Below, piece after piece: positions 8,247-14,664 of a stretch of 15,240 bases of DNA. The notes under the pieces were generated by a model. It saw nothing but the letters and a program-made list of their open reading frames with translations, was not told the origin of the DNA and searched no databases. Source of the DNA: VYFG01 sp022827325 (lineage in GTDB: Bacteria > Pseudomonadota > Gammaproteobacteria > Arenicellales > Poriferihabitantaceae); contig JAJDTE010000083.1 in assembly GCA_022827325.1 (NCBI GenBank), forward strand, positions 1-15,240, read 5' to 3'. Numbering within the stretch: the stretch's first letter is position 1; each line of letters opens with the position of its first letter. Position numbers and translations under genes: made by a program.

Positions 8247-8482
8247 TCCTCGATCCATTCGCGTAGCCTGGCGTTGAGGGCATCGAGGCTCCGGAGGTCC
8301 TCCGGGGTCAGCCGCGGCAGGAACTGCTGGCGGACCGTCTTGAGCCATCGCTCGATCTTTCCCCGCCCGGCGGGCTGGTAAGGCTTCGCGTGGATGAGGG
8401 CGATCCCCAGCCGGGCGCAGATGATCTCCAGGATCTTGGAACGGTAATTCGAACCGTTATCGACGAACAGTGCCCACTTCGG
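8240..8482 (-). pseudogene. C-terminal fragment of a DDE transposase (rve/integrase-core type)
   Basis: An 80-residue remnant read leftward to TAA at 8240-8242. It begins PKWALFVDNGSNYRSKILE, where VDNGSN carries the second catalytic Asp of an integrase-core fold, and continues ICARLGIALIHAKPYQPAGRGKIERWLKTVRQQF, where GKIER carries the catalytic Glu. This pattern is characteristic of IS481- or Mu-like DDE transposases. The upstream two thirds are missing. In the same frame a stop lies immediately upstream (8483-8485), inside the inverted arm of the neighbouring recombinase element. The break therefore coincides with that element's end, which suggests the element inserted into this transposase gene. 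Confidence 0.8.
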
Positions 8483-8546
8483 TTATGTGCCAAGTCGATG
8501 GCAGTTGCGGAAAAACCGGGCGGCGCCCGAATTTCCGGGCACATAA
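8483..8546. repeat. Inverted arm pair 1, candidate recombinase-element end
   Basis: TTATGTGCC at 8483-8491 and GGCACATAA at 8538-8546 are perfect 9-base inverted arms. A second GC hairpin (CGGGC/GCCCG) lies between them. The right arm sits 3 bases after the stop of recombinase fragment 1, and the left arm abuts the transposase fragment. Paired arms next to a tyrosine recombinase gene fit the expected binding and crossover sites of such enzymes. Confidence 0.6.
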
Positions 8547-8549
8547 TCT

Positions 8550-8804
8550 TCAGAGCGATTTCAGCCATTTCAGCAGCGTAGGATCGTCTCGCCAAATTGC
8601 GCTGTTTCGGCCTGCCCCATCAGAATGTAACGGTGGCGAGCACGCTTCCAAGGCCTTCTCCTTCATGGAGATGGTGATTTCCGCGTAGCGATTGGTGGTC
8701 TCCACGCTGACATGCCCCAGCCAGTCCCGGATGACATTGGGCTCCACACCTGACTCCAGAAGATGGACTGCGGTGCTGTGGCGGCTACCTCTTGCAAGAG
8801 GTAG
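8550..8804 (-). pseudogene. Tyrosine recombinase fragment 1 (C-terminal, catalytic end)
   Basis: About 75 recognisable residues of an XerC/D-like integrase are read leftward and end in LLKWLKSL. Seen: SRHSTAVHLLESGVEPNVIRDWLGHVSVETTNRYAEI, which holds the box II Arg-His region, the LGH motif and the catalytic Tyr in TNRYAEI. Box I and the N-terminal core-binding domain are absent. The recognisable part starts exactly at the 20-base palindrome (8785-8804). Beyond the palindrome the open frame runs antisense through the neighbouring recombinase fragment and is not real. Functional recombinases of this kind are about 300-400 residues long. Confidence 0.8.
8785..8804. repeat. Perfect 20-base palindrome between two recombinase fragments
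   Basis: ctacctcttgcaagaggtag equals its own reverse complement. It is the exact joint between the two head-to-head recombinase 3' fragments. Read from either side it is in frame and gives Leu-Pro-Leu-Ala-Arg-Gly, followed at once by the box II Arg-His codons. A variant matching at 18 of 20 bases lies at 9141-9160. Confidence 0.9.
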
Positions 8805-9021
8805 GAGGCACACGGCCGCCATGGACCTTCTCCAGGCAGGCGTTGACCGTGCGGTGATCGCGTTGTGGCTCGGGCATGAGTCGGTCGAGACCACGCAGGT
8901 CTATCTGGATGCCACGCTGGCAATCAAGGAGCAGGCGCTGGCGAGAACCTCGCCGCATGCCGGCAAGCGGGTCCGCTATCAGCCCGGCGACCGGTTGCTC
9001 GGCTTCCTCAAGAGCCTGTAG
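8785..9021 (+). pseudogene. Tyrosine recombinase fragment 2 (C-terminal, catalytic end)
   Basis: About 72 recognisable residues of a second tyrosine recombinase are read rightward: RRHTAAMDLLQAGVDRAVIALWLGHESVETTQVYLDATLAIKEQALART, ending RLLGFLKSL. The box II Arg-His, the LGH motif and the catalytic Tyr in TQVYLDA are intact. Everything upstream of box II is missing and replaced by the palindrome. It is a paralogue of fragment 1 rather than a copy: the same layout and the same KSL ending, but clearly different sequence. Elements carrying two or three such recombinases normally have them in one direction, so the head-to-head arrangement is unusual. Confidence 0.82.
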
Positions 9022-9032
9022 GCCGACAGGAG

Positions 9033-9116
9033 TATGTCGGGTGCTCACGGCAGCGATTTCCAAAAAGCCTTTCATTGTGGACCGGATTCGCACTTGGCCT
9101 CGTGGTGCCCGACATA
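9033..9116. repeat. Inverted arm pair 2, candidate recombinase-element end
   Basis: TATGTCGGG at 9033-9041 and CCCGACATA at 9108-9116 are perfect 9-base inverted arms, with weaker pairing continuing inward (CACG/CGTG). The left arm begins 11 bases after the stop of recombinase fragment 2, mirroring arm pair 1 after fragment 1. The two pairs share an ACATA core but are otherwise different, as expected for two related recombinases with different sites. Confidence 0.6.
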
Positions 9117-9133
9117 GTCAGGTGGTCGATATA

Positions 9134-9167
9134 GTGACCCCTAGCTCTTGCACGAGGTAGGGGTCAC
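9134..9167. repeat. 34-base imperfect palindrome, relative of the 8785 palindrome
   Basis: 15 of 17 base pairs match around a centre between 9150 and 9151; the outer arms are GTGACCCCTA and TAGGGGTCAC. The central 20 bases (9141-9160) match the perfect palindrome at 8785-8804 at 18 positions. It lies at the 5' edge of another truncated gene. Confidence 0.85.
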
Positions 9168-9360
9168 ACCGGAACAGTGGAACGGCATCGAAAAGGCCGC
9201 CCGGAAGCACGAGATTTCTCCGAACCGGCTCATCGTCAGCCTGGTCATCAGCGCATTCCAAAAGTCCCTGTACCAAAGCCACGGACGGATCAATTTGTAT
9301 TGGCGGAGCGGTTCTGAATCTGTTCCGGGGAAGAATCAGGTGTATGCCGACTTTGCCTGA
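9148..9360 (+). pseudogene. Ribbon-helix-helix-like gene fragment
   Basis: The open frame begins inside the palindrome with a TTG. Its recognisable part is VTPEQWNGIEKAARKHEISPNRLIVSLVISAFQKS, which matches the style of CopG/Arc-like ribbon-helix-helix proteins whose second helix carries SPN(R/K)L. The natural N-terminal strand that reads DNA is missing and no ribosome site is present, so the gene is probably broken by the palindromic insertion or deletion. The last 30 residues are unlike the family. It ends 26 bases from the convergent ddaH stop. Confidence 0.45.
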
Positions 9361-9386
9361 GCATCCATCGTGTTGCCGGAAATCGT

Positions 9387-10184
9387 TCAGTCGGCAGGAA
9401 GGGAAAATCTGAGGGAAAGGCAGGACATTCCCCCATCGAGCTTTGCCGCCTCGGTATTTTCGACAGTCCTGACGTTGAATCCACCCGACGCGAGACGTTC
9501 GGCGGTTCCCGGAAACCCGGCCGGAACGACCACCAGGCCATTGAACCTGACCGTGTTTGCCGATGCCTCTTCACCCTCCGCGGTATGGATCACCCGGTAT
9601 TCCCTGAAACATCCGGACGCGGCGAGGCGCGGCGTGGCCAAGATCGTCTCCTCGTCGAGGAGCGAGCAGTCGCTCTTGAGATGCAGGATGTTCCGCGGAA
9701 CCGGAACTTCCCTGACGGCGCCCCCCCATCCCGCAACAATGCTTCCCAGGGCATCGATTCCTTCGCGGTTGGTACGGGCAGACCGACCGACTAGAATCTC
9801 TCTCCCGGTAACCAGGATATCTCCGCCCTCGATGAAACCGGGTGGTTTGATCACATGGATCTTGTCAAAGTATTTCGCGAGGTGCGGTGTGATCTCCCGG
9901 GCTTCTCCGGTCCGGGACGGAGCGCCCGGCCTCAAGACGATCGCGCCTTCGGGCAGACACAGGGCGGTGTCCTCGACGAACACCGAGTCCGGAAATTCCT
10001 CAAGGGGCGGCAGCACCCTGACAGTCGCTCCGGTGGAACGAAGAGCATCCGCATAGTCTCCATGGTGACGCCTGAACGATGAAAGATCAGGCGTCCCCAT
10101 ATCGAACGCACGAAGCCCGTTGACGACTGTCTCTGCCGGAAGCCGCATGATTGCATGGGTGAACGTGCATGAACGGTTTGTCAT
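9387..10184 (-). CDS. ddaH: Dimethylarginine dimethylaminohydrolase (dimethylargininase)
   Basis: A 265-residue cytoplasmic enzyme of the amidinotransferase fold that hydrolyses N-omega-methylated arginines to citrulline plus methylamine or dimethylamine. All hallmark residues are visible: FPDSVFVEDTA (D66, E71, D72), FIEGGDIL with catalytic E119, NILHLKSDCS with H168, and GGMSCLSLRF with the nucleophile C255. Spacing matches the Pseudomonas aeruginosa enzyme (Glu114, His162, Cys249) with an offset of about 5-6 residues. Length is normal. The ATG at 10184 is preceded by GGATTGAAGA, a modest ribosome site. It is the last gene of a transporter operon, 34 bases after the second permease, which points to uptake and breakdown of methylarginine. 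Arginine deiminase belongs to the same fold, but its length (about 400) and motifs do not fit. Confidence 0.92.
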   Translation of the reverse strand: MTNRSCTFTHAIMRLPAETVVNGLRAFDMGTPDLSSFRRHHGDYADALRSTGATVRVLPPLEEFPDSVFVEDTALCLPEGAIVLRPGAPSRTGEAREITPHLAKYFDKIHVIKPPGFIEGGDILVTGREILVGRSARTNREGIDALGSIVAGWGGAVREVPVPRNILHLKSDCSLLDEETILATPRLAASGCFREYRVIHTAEGEEASANTVRFNGLVVVPAGFPGTAERLASGGFNVRTVENTEAAKLDGGMSCLSLRFSLPAD

Positions 10185-10218
10185 TCTTCAATCCAGCTCT
10201 GTCCGTGCATTCCTTCCG

Positions 10219-10908
10219 CTAGCCCCTTCCCGGAATCCGCTTTTCGAAGTAACGGAACACGAGAACCAGAACACCGGTCAGGCACAGGTAGATCAACCCC
10301 ACGAACAGGAGCGGCTCGTAAATCCTGTACGTTTCCTGCCTGACGATGGTGCCGACCCCGTAGACTTCGAATACCGTGATCGTTGCAGCCAGAGGTGTAG
10401 CTTTCAGGGTCAGGATGAACTCTCCGGCCAGCGTCGGGAAAACATTCTGAAGCGCACGCGGCAACCAGATCCGGCGAAGAACCGAAAACCGTGTCATTCC
10501 CATGGCGCGGGCCGCTTCGAGTTCTCCCTTGGGAACACCGCGAAACGCCCCGCGCATGACCTCGCCTTCGTAGCCGGCGACACTCAGCGAAAATGCCACC
10601 ACGGCATAGGGAAAGGCATCCCGCAGGATAGGCCAGAGGAAGCTCTCGCGAATCCCGGGGATAGACGGGAAAAGCGAACCGACCCCATAGTAGATGAGCC
10701 AGAGCTGGATCAGCAGCGGGGTGCCCCTGATCGTCGTGCAGAACGCCCGTGCAAGCCAGGCAAGCGGACGCGGGCCGGTGACCTGGACCAGGCCGATCGG
10801 GATGGCCAGAAGCATGCCGAAGCCGATCGACAGCGTGAGGAGCTGGATCGTCAGCCACAGCCCCTCGACGAATCTGGGCGCATACTCCGGAAGCCAGTAC
10901 CACTGCAT
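10219..10908 (-). CDS. Polar amino acid ABC transporter permease (HisM-like)
   Basis: A 229-residue inner-membrane permease of the His/Glu/Gln/Arg/opine type. The N-terminal segment (VEGLWLTIQLLTLSIGFGMLLAIPIGLV) and later hydrophobic stretches give about five membrane helices. The cytoplasmic EAA loop that docks on the ATPase is clear: VPKGELEAARAMGMTRFSVLRRIWLPRAL. Length is typical. The ATG at 10908 lies only 4 bases after the stop of the preceding permease gene, so the two are translationally linked. It pairs with that permease to form the translocation channel. Confidence 0.9.
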   Translation of the reverse strand: MQWYWLPEYAPRFVEGLWLTIQLLTLSIGFGMLLAIPIGLVQVTGPRPLAWLARAFCTTIRGTPLLIQLWLIYYGVGSLFPSIPGIRESFLWPILRDAFPYAVVAFSLSVAGYEGEVMRGAFRGVPKGELEAARAMGMTRFSVLRRIWLPRALQNVFPTLAGEFILTLKATPLAATITVFEVYGVGTIVRQETYRIYEPLLFVGLIYLCLTGVLVLVFRYFEKRIPGRG

Positions 10909-10912
10909 CGCG

Positions 10913-11626
10913 CTACACCGGAGCCGGCTGCCCGCGGCGGAAGTGGTGCTCGATCATCCCAAACAGGACTGTTGAGCAAAGCGTGAGTGCAAGGTAGAGC
11001 GCTCCGGCTGAAACATAGAACAGGAAATACGCCCTGGTCGATCCGGCGGCCTGCCTGGTTTCCAAGGCAAGTTCGCTGAATCCCACAACAGCCAGAAGCG
11101 CCGTGTCCTTGGTGGTGATGAGCCACAGGTTGGCGAGACCGGGCAACGCGAAAGGCAGCATGGCCGGTATGACGATGCGCCTGTAGGCCGTGAACGCGGA
11201 CATTCCGATGGCGCGCGTCGCTTCGACCTGCCCGGACGGGACGGCCTGAAAAGCGCCGCGCAGCACTTCGGTCGAGTACGCCCCCTGAACGAATCCGATC
11301 ACATAGATCCCGGCCCACAAACCGCTGATATCGATGCGGTCGAGACCGAGGCCCTCGAGCATGGCATTGATCAGGTCGGTTCCGGCGTAGAACAGCAGCA
11401 GGATCAGCACAAGTTCGGGCACTGCCCGAATGAGCGTGGTATAGATATCCAGGATCCAGCGCAGGACGGGCCCGCCATGCAGTTTTCCCAGAGCCCCGCA
11501 GAGGCCGAGAGCCAGGCCCAGAAAATAGGCCCCGAGCGCAATCTGGATCGTGCTGACCAATCCGCGCAGCAGATTCCCGCCCCAACCGGGGGGCGAAAAG
11601 GCCAGCAGTTCCAGCGCATTGTCCAT
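10913..11626 (-). CDS. Polar amino acid ABC transporter permease (HisQ-like)
   Basis: A 237-residue permease, partner of the next gene. Several membrane segments are visible (TIQIALGAYFLGLALGLCGAL near residue 26; LVLILLLFYAG near 97). The EAA motif is complete: VPSGQVEATRAIGMSAFTAYRRIVIPAMLP. The start ATG at 11626 has an AGGCGG-like site upstream. It follows the binding-protein gene after an 80-base gap that contains a hairpin, an arrangement common where the binding protein is needed in excess over the membrane parts. Confidence 0.9.
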   Translation of the reverse strand: MDNALELLAFSPPGWGGNLLRGLVSTIQIALGAYFLGLALGLCGALGKLHGGPVLRWILDIYTTLIRAVPELVLILLLFYAGTDLINAMLEGLGLDRIDISGLWAGIYVIGFVQGAYSTEVLRGAFQAVPSGQVEATRAIGMSAFTAYRRIVIPAMLPFALPGLANLWLITTKDTALLAVVGFSELALETRQAAGSTRAYFLFYVSAGALYLALTLCSTVLFGMIEHHFRRGQPAPV

Positions 11627-11648
11627 TCAGTGCAGGCCGCCTCTTGCG

Positions 11649-11692
11649 AAAACCGCGAAGGAGTCCGCGGGCCTGCCATTGCGCCGGGGCGC
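11649..11692 (-). terminator. Intra-operon hairpins between binding protein and permease
   Basis: On the minus strand a CCGCG/CGCGG stem with an 8-base loop is followed by TTTT (11652-11649). A GCGCC/GGCGC mini-palindrome lies just upstream at 11681-11692. Such structures after binding-protein genes often cause partial termination or protect the upstream mRNA. The stem is short, so the effect would be partial. Confidence 0.4.
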
Positions 11693-11706
11693 TTTCGGCG
11701 GAACGA

Positions 11707-12474
11707 TCAGCCGCCGTAGATGTTGAAATCGAAGTACTTCTCCGATATCTCGTCGTAGGTGCCGTCCTCGCGGATCTTGCGGATCGCCGCGTTGAACCTG
11801 TCGGCGAGACCGGTGTCTTCCTTGCGCAGACCCACACCCACTCCTGGACCGAATACCTCCTCATCATTCAGTTCAGCCTTGACCTCGCAGCAACTGCCCG
11901 AGTCGCTGCCGAGAAAGTCCTGGAACGCGATGGAATCACCCACGACGGCATCCACCCGGCCGGCCGTGAGATCCTGGTTGTGTTCATCAAAGGTGCTGTA
12001 GGTCTTGATCTCGGCGTTGCCGAAATGCTTCTCGACGTAGTTCGCGTGCGTGGTCGCGACCTGCACGCCGACGATTTTCCCTTCGACGGACATCGAATCA
12101 CCGCTGATGTCCGTGCCCTTGGGGGCCACAATCACCGCCGGCGTGTTGTAGTACTTGTCCGAGAAATTTATGGTCTTCATACGCTCGGCCGTGATCGACA
12201 TGGAAGCGACGATCGCATCGATCTTCTTGGCCAGCAAAGCCGGAATGATCCCATCCCAGGCGACCTCGACGACCACGCATTCCTCTTCCATGGCCGCACA
12301 GAGGGCCTGCTGGATTTCCACCTCCCAGCCCTGCCAGTTGCCGTCGGCGCCTTTTTGGGTAAAGGGAGGATAGTTTTCTGCGGCGTAGCCTATCCTGATC
12401 TCTGCGTTAGCGACTGAGACGCACATGACCAAGGCCGCGGCAATGCCGGCGAAACGGATAGCGAATGTCTTCAT
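11707..12474 (-). CDS. Periplasmic amino acid-binding protein (HisJ/ArtJ family)
   Basis: 255 residues beginning with a Sec signal peptide (MKTFAIRFAGIAAALVMCVSVANA, predicted cleavage after A24), so the mature protein is periplasmic. The family-3 solute-binding fold shows IRIGYAAENYPPF at the start, C59 and C66 spaced seven apart like the disulphide of HisJ, and SMSITAERMK, where R98 corresponds to the Arg that binds the ligand carboxylate. GRVDAVVGDS provides the Asp that holds the amino group. Specificity is not readable from sequence. Because the operon ends in dimethylargininase, methylated arginine or arginine is the likely ligand. AGGAGAG lies just before the ATG at 12474. Confidence 0.92.
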   Translation of the reverse strand: MKTFAIRFAGIAAALVMCVSVANAEIRIGYAAENYPPFTQKGADGNWQGWEVEIQQALCAAMEEECVVVEVAWDGIIPALLAKKIDAIVASMSITAERMKTINFSDKYYNTPAVIVAPKGTDISGDSMSVEGKIVGVQVATTHANYVEKHFGNAEIKTYSTFDEHNQDLTAGRVDAVVGDSIAFQDFLGSDSGSCCEVKAELNDEEVFGPGVGVGLRKEDTGLADRFNAAIRKIREDGTYDEISEKYFDFNIYGG

Positions 12475-12518
12475 TGGTTCTCTCCTGGATATTTCCTGAA
12501 TTGGATGGTTGAAGGAGT

Positions 12519-13271
12519 TCAGTGTATCGTGCTGATGAACGAGCGGAATCTCTCGGTGTCCGGGTTCCCGAACATCCGGTCAGGCGGCCCCCTCTCCTCG
12601 ACTCTTCCATCATGGAGAAAGACAATCTCGGTAGAGATGTCGCGGGCGAACTTCATCTCGTGCGTTACCAGAATCATGGTCCTGCCTTCCTCGGCCAAGC
12701 CCCGGATAACCTTCAGCACCTCGCCGACGAGTTCCGGATCCAGCGCCGATGTCGGCTCGTCGAACAGCATGACCTTGGGTTCCATCGCCACGGCACGGGC
12801 GATCGCGGCACGCTGTTGCTGGCCGCCGGAAAGAAAGGCCGGATACTGCCCGCGCTTGTCGATAAGTCCGACGCGCTCTAGAATCCGGTCCGCCCGCTCA
12901 ATGGCCTCGGCCCTCGGTATGCGCAACACCTGGACCTGACCCTCCATCACGTTCTGCAGGACGGTCATGTGCTGCCAGAGGTTGAAACTCTGGAACACCA
13001 TGCCGACCTGCGAGCGAAACCGGTCAACCTGGCGCCTGTCAGCAGGCAACCGCCCCTTGCCAGTCTCACGAAACCTGACCGCTTCGCCTTCCAGACGGAT
13101 GCTGCCCTTCCCGGGTAGTTCCAGCAGGTTGATGCAGCGCAGGAATGTGCTCTTGCCCGACCCGCTCGAGCCGACGACCGAAATCACATCGCCTTTCCTG
13201 GCGGACATGGAAACGCCCCTGAGCACTTCGAGGTCTCCGAACGAGATGTGTATGTCTTCCACTTCCAGCAT
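12519..13271 (-). CDS. Amino acid ABC transporter ATP-binding protein (HisP/GlnQ-like)
   Basis: A 250-residue nucleotide-binding subunit that powers import. Walker A GSSGSGKS (34-41), Q-loop FQSFNLWQHMTV (Q94), signature LSGGQ (147-151), Walker B VMLFDEP (D171, E172), D-loop SALD and switch H204 (LVTHEMKFA) are all intact. The start is placed at the ATG at 13271, giving MLEVEDIHISFG, the usual N-terminus of the family. The frame is open further upstream to 13397 but the extra 42 codons have no family counterpart. It is the first gene of the operon; the binding-protein gene follows after 44 bases. Confidence 0.92.
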   Translation of the reverse strand: MLEVEDIHISFGDLEVLRGVSMSARKGDVISVVGSSGSGKSTFLRCINLLELPGKGSIRLEGEAVRFRETGKGRLPADRRQVDRFRSQVGMVFQSFNLWQHMTVLQNVMEGQVQVLRIPRAEAIERADRILERVGLIDKRGQYPAFLSGGQQQRAAIARAVAMEPKVMLFDEPTSALDPELVGEVLKVIRGLAEEGRTMILVTHEMKFARDISTEIVFLHDGRVEERGPPDRMFGNPDTERFRSFISTIH

Positions 13272-13398
13272 CGCCCGGAACCCGCTTTCACCAGCGTTTG
13301 CGATCATGGCTGTCACATATGAACTCGCGACCCGAGAATTTCCGCTGTCCGCTGTCAGGACTTTCGGCTCGGAACCCAAAACCGTCACGGCGGGCAAT

Positions 13399-13438
13399 TT
13401 GACATGGGGCCGTCAATGCATGGATCATAACTTGATCC
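13399..13438 (-). promoter_or_regulatory. Two inverted repeats upstream of the transporter operon
   Basis: GGATCA-taact-TGATCC at 13422-13438 (6-base arms) and TTGAC-atggggcc-GTCAA at 13399-13416 (5-base arms) lie 130-170 bases before the operon start. They are possible operator sites for the regulator of the methylarginine operon. The GTCAA arm reads TTGACG on the minus strand and could double as a -35 box, but no -10 is evident. They lie just inside the IS end at 13461. Confidence 0.3.
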
Positions 13439-13460
13439 CCTGTCAGGAAACAATCCCCTT

Positions 13461-13562
13461 CATCCCCTGATAAGGAACAGTCCTGATCCCGGGAAGGCCA
13501 ACACCCCGAAGGGAATCATGGGAAAATGAAGGTCCCTGAAAACTCACCTTGTGGGTGAAGAT
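13461..13562 (-). repeat. IS end, copy 2 (solo remnant, inverted relative to copy 1)
   Basis: 102 bases whose reverse complement aligns without gaps to 1091-1192 with about 7 mismatches. Homology starts at the outer terminus (CATCCCCTGATAAGG) and stops at 13562, where copy 1 goes on into the transposase codons. Here the frame is lost after the first few codons (TTG TGG GTG AAG ATA). This is therefore an orphan IS end without a transposase. Its outer terminus faces left, toward the terminus of copy 1. Confidence 0.8.
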
Positions 13563-13947
13563 AAAGGTATGAGCCACTCTCTGGGGCATCAACCTGTAAT
13601 CAACTCCGATCGACGATTGGTCATCTAGCAACTCCACCGACATCCCGCAGACGCCTGTCAGACGGGACTGCAGAACGATATGTAGCAGGATCGCGGAGGC
13701 ACGCGATGCCGGGACAACACAGCCCGTCAGGCTGTTGGTCTGCAAGAAAGGCGGCAATCCGAGGGTGTCCTGCCATGAGCGGTTTCCTCTTCACCCCGCA
13801 ACCCATTACCGTTGACGCTCCATTGCGTTGCGGCACCGGGGGCCGGGTGACCCGGAAGAGTAAAGAGGCCATGGTCCATCCCTGTCGGATACGGCTTCTG
13901 GGAGCCCCAATGATATTGCCATCATTCACACACTCGAGGAATGAACC
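13563..13947. other. 385 bases without a convincing gene
   Basis: Open frames exist on both strands (for example a minus-strand frame through 13621-13998), but none shows a recognisable domain or a good ribosome site. A minus-strand frame entering the IS end (about 13757 leftward, ending LLDDQSSIGVDYRLMPQRVAHT before the IS sequence) could be the 3' remnant of a disrupted gene, but I do not recognise it. Confidence 0.3.
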
Positions 13948-14187
13948 ATGACCAAGACGAAACATACCACGAAACCCCAATCCTATCCTTTCCCGCATTC
14001 ATTGGCATCGACCTTGGGCGGTGCTGACGTCCGGCAAGCCGTACGAGGAGAATCACGTGCCTGCCTGGGGGTAGGCCAGTGGCGGATCAGGAACCGGATT
14101 CCGGATTCCAGTTATCAACCTGACAGTAGAACAATTACCCACCAGGGTTGCTTGAGTCCGAGTAAGAGGGGCGATGGTCATATATGA
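13948..14187 (+). CDS. Small hypothetical protein
   Basis: 79 codons, starting MTKTKHTTKPQSYPFPHSLASTLGG. A GAGGAATGAACC sequence before the ATG is a good ribosome site at normal spacing, the best argument for translation. The basic, Ser/Arg-rich product matches nothing I know, and the later part looks like unconstrained sequence. Its TGA overlaps the ATG of the next open frame (ATGA at 14184-14187). It could be a short gene or a broken 5' end. Confidence 0.35.
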   Translation: MTKTKHTTKPQSYPFPHSLASTLGGADVRQAVRGESRACLGVGQWRIRNRIPDSSYQPDSRTITHQGCLSPSKRGDGHI

Positions 14188-14378
14188 GCCTGAAGCGGGC
14201 GTGTATTTCCAACGTCATGATCTACACCGATGCCTTCCCGGCTTGCCCAACAGGCACCATGAAAAGCGAAATGCGGATACAATCCGCCTCGGAATCCGAC
14301 CGGCCGAACTGGGCGGCGCGGGCAAACCGGGAACGGATGACAGTCCGGCCCTCCGACAGGAAAGACTGCCGGCAGCAT

Positions 14379-14630
14379 ATGACTGAAACGACCACCGGAA
14401 AAAACGAGGCGCCCGGATCCCGGGTGTACCTGGAATGTGAACTGTGCGGCCGCGCATTCAGCCCGCGGAAAGTGAAATCGGACAGGCCGGCCCGGTGTCC
14501 CGCCTGCACCAGGGAGGAACGCAGCATCACCCTCGATCATTGCAGCCCAGCCCTGATCAGGGAGAAAACCCTGCTAAGGAAGACGCAGGAGTCCAGGGAT
14601 GCCGTGGCCCGACGCCTGAAGGGAACATGA
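14379..14630 (+). CDS. Small zinc-ribbon protein
   Basis: 83 residues from the ATG at 14379. Two CxxC pairs, LECELCGRAF (C20, C23) and ARCPACTREE (C40, C43), are separated by 16 residues and form a classic treble-clef or zinc-ribbon site. The linker is basic (SPRKVKSDRPAR). The C-terminal 35 residues are predicted helical and charged. The frame is open back to an ATG at 14184 (148 residues) that overlaps the stop of the previous ORF, and an ATG at 14337 has a GGGAACGG sequence before it, so the start is not certain. Residues before 14379 look unlike a folded protein. Function unknown; nucleic-acid binding or a structural role is possible. It is followed after 34 bases by another small gene. 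Confidence 0.55.
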   Translation: MTETTTGKNEAPGSRVYLECELCGRAFSPRKVKSDRPARCPACTREERSITLDHCSPALIREKTLLRKTQESRDAVARRLKGT

Positions 14631-14664
14631 CTGGAACCCGGTGCGCTCCTTCGGGGGAGACGGA

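Noticed and set aside
6528..8482. ATPase plus DDE fragment read as one Tn7/Tn5053-like transposition module
   Set aside because: The ATPase shows no distinctive transposon-regulator feature, is longer than TniB, and the two are separated by an unrelated stretch; kept only as an alternative.
8550..8894. Full open frame of recombinase fragment 1 beyond the palindrome
   Set aside because: The part from 8805 to 8894 is antisense to recombinase fragment 2 and encodes nothing recombinase-like.
10120..10986. 288-codon + strand frame over the second permease
   Set aside because: Antisense to a permease with a clear EAA motif; low-complexity charged translation.
11644..12417. 257-codon + strand frame over the binding protein
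   Set aside because: Antisense to a protein with signal peptide and ligand-binding motifs.
13272..13397. Upstream extension of the transporter ATPase
   Set aside because: The 42 extra codons have no counterpart in the family, and MLEVEDIHISFG is the standard N-terminus.
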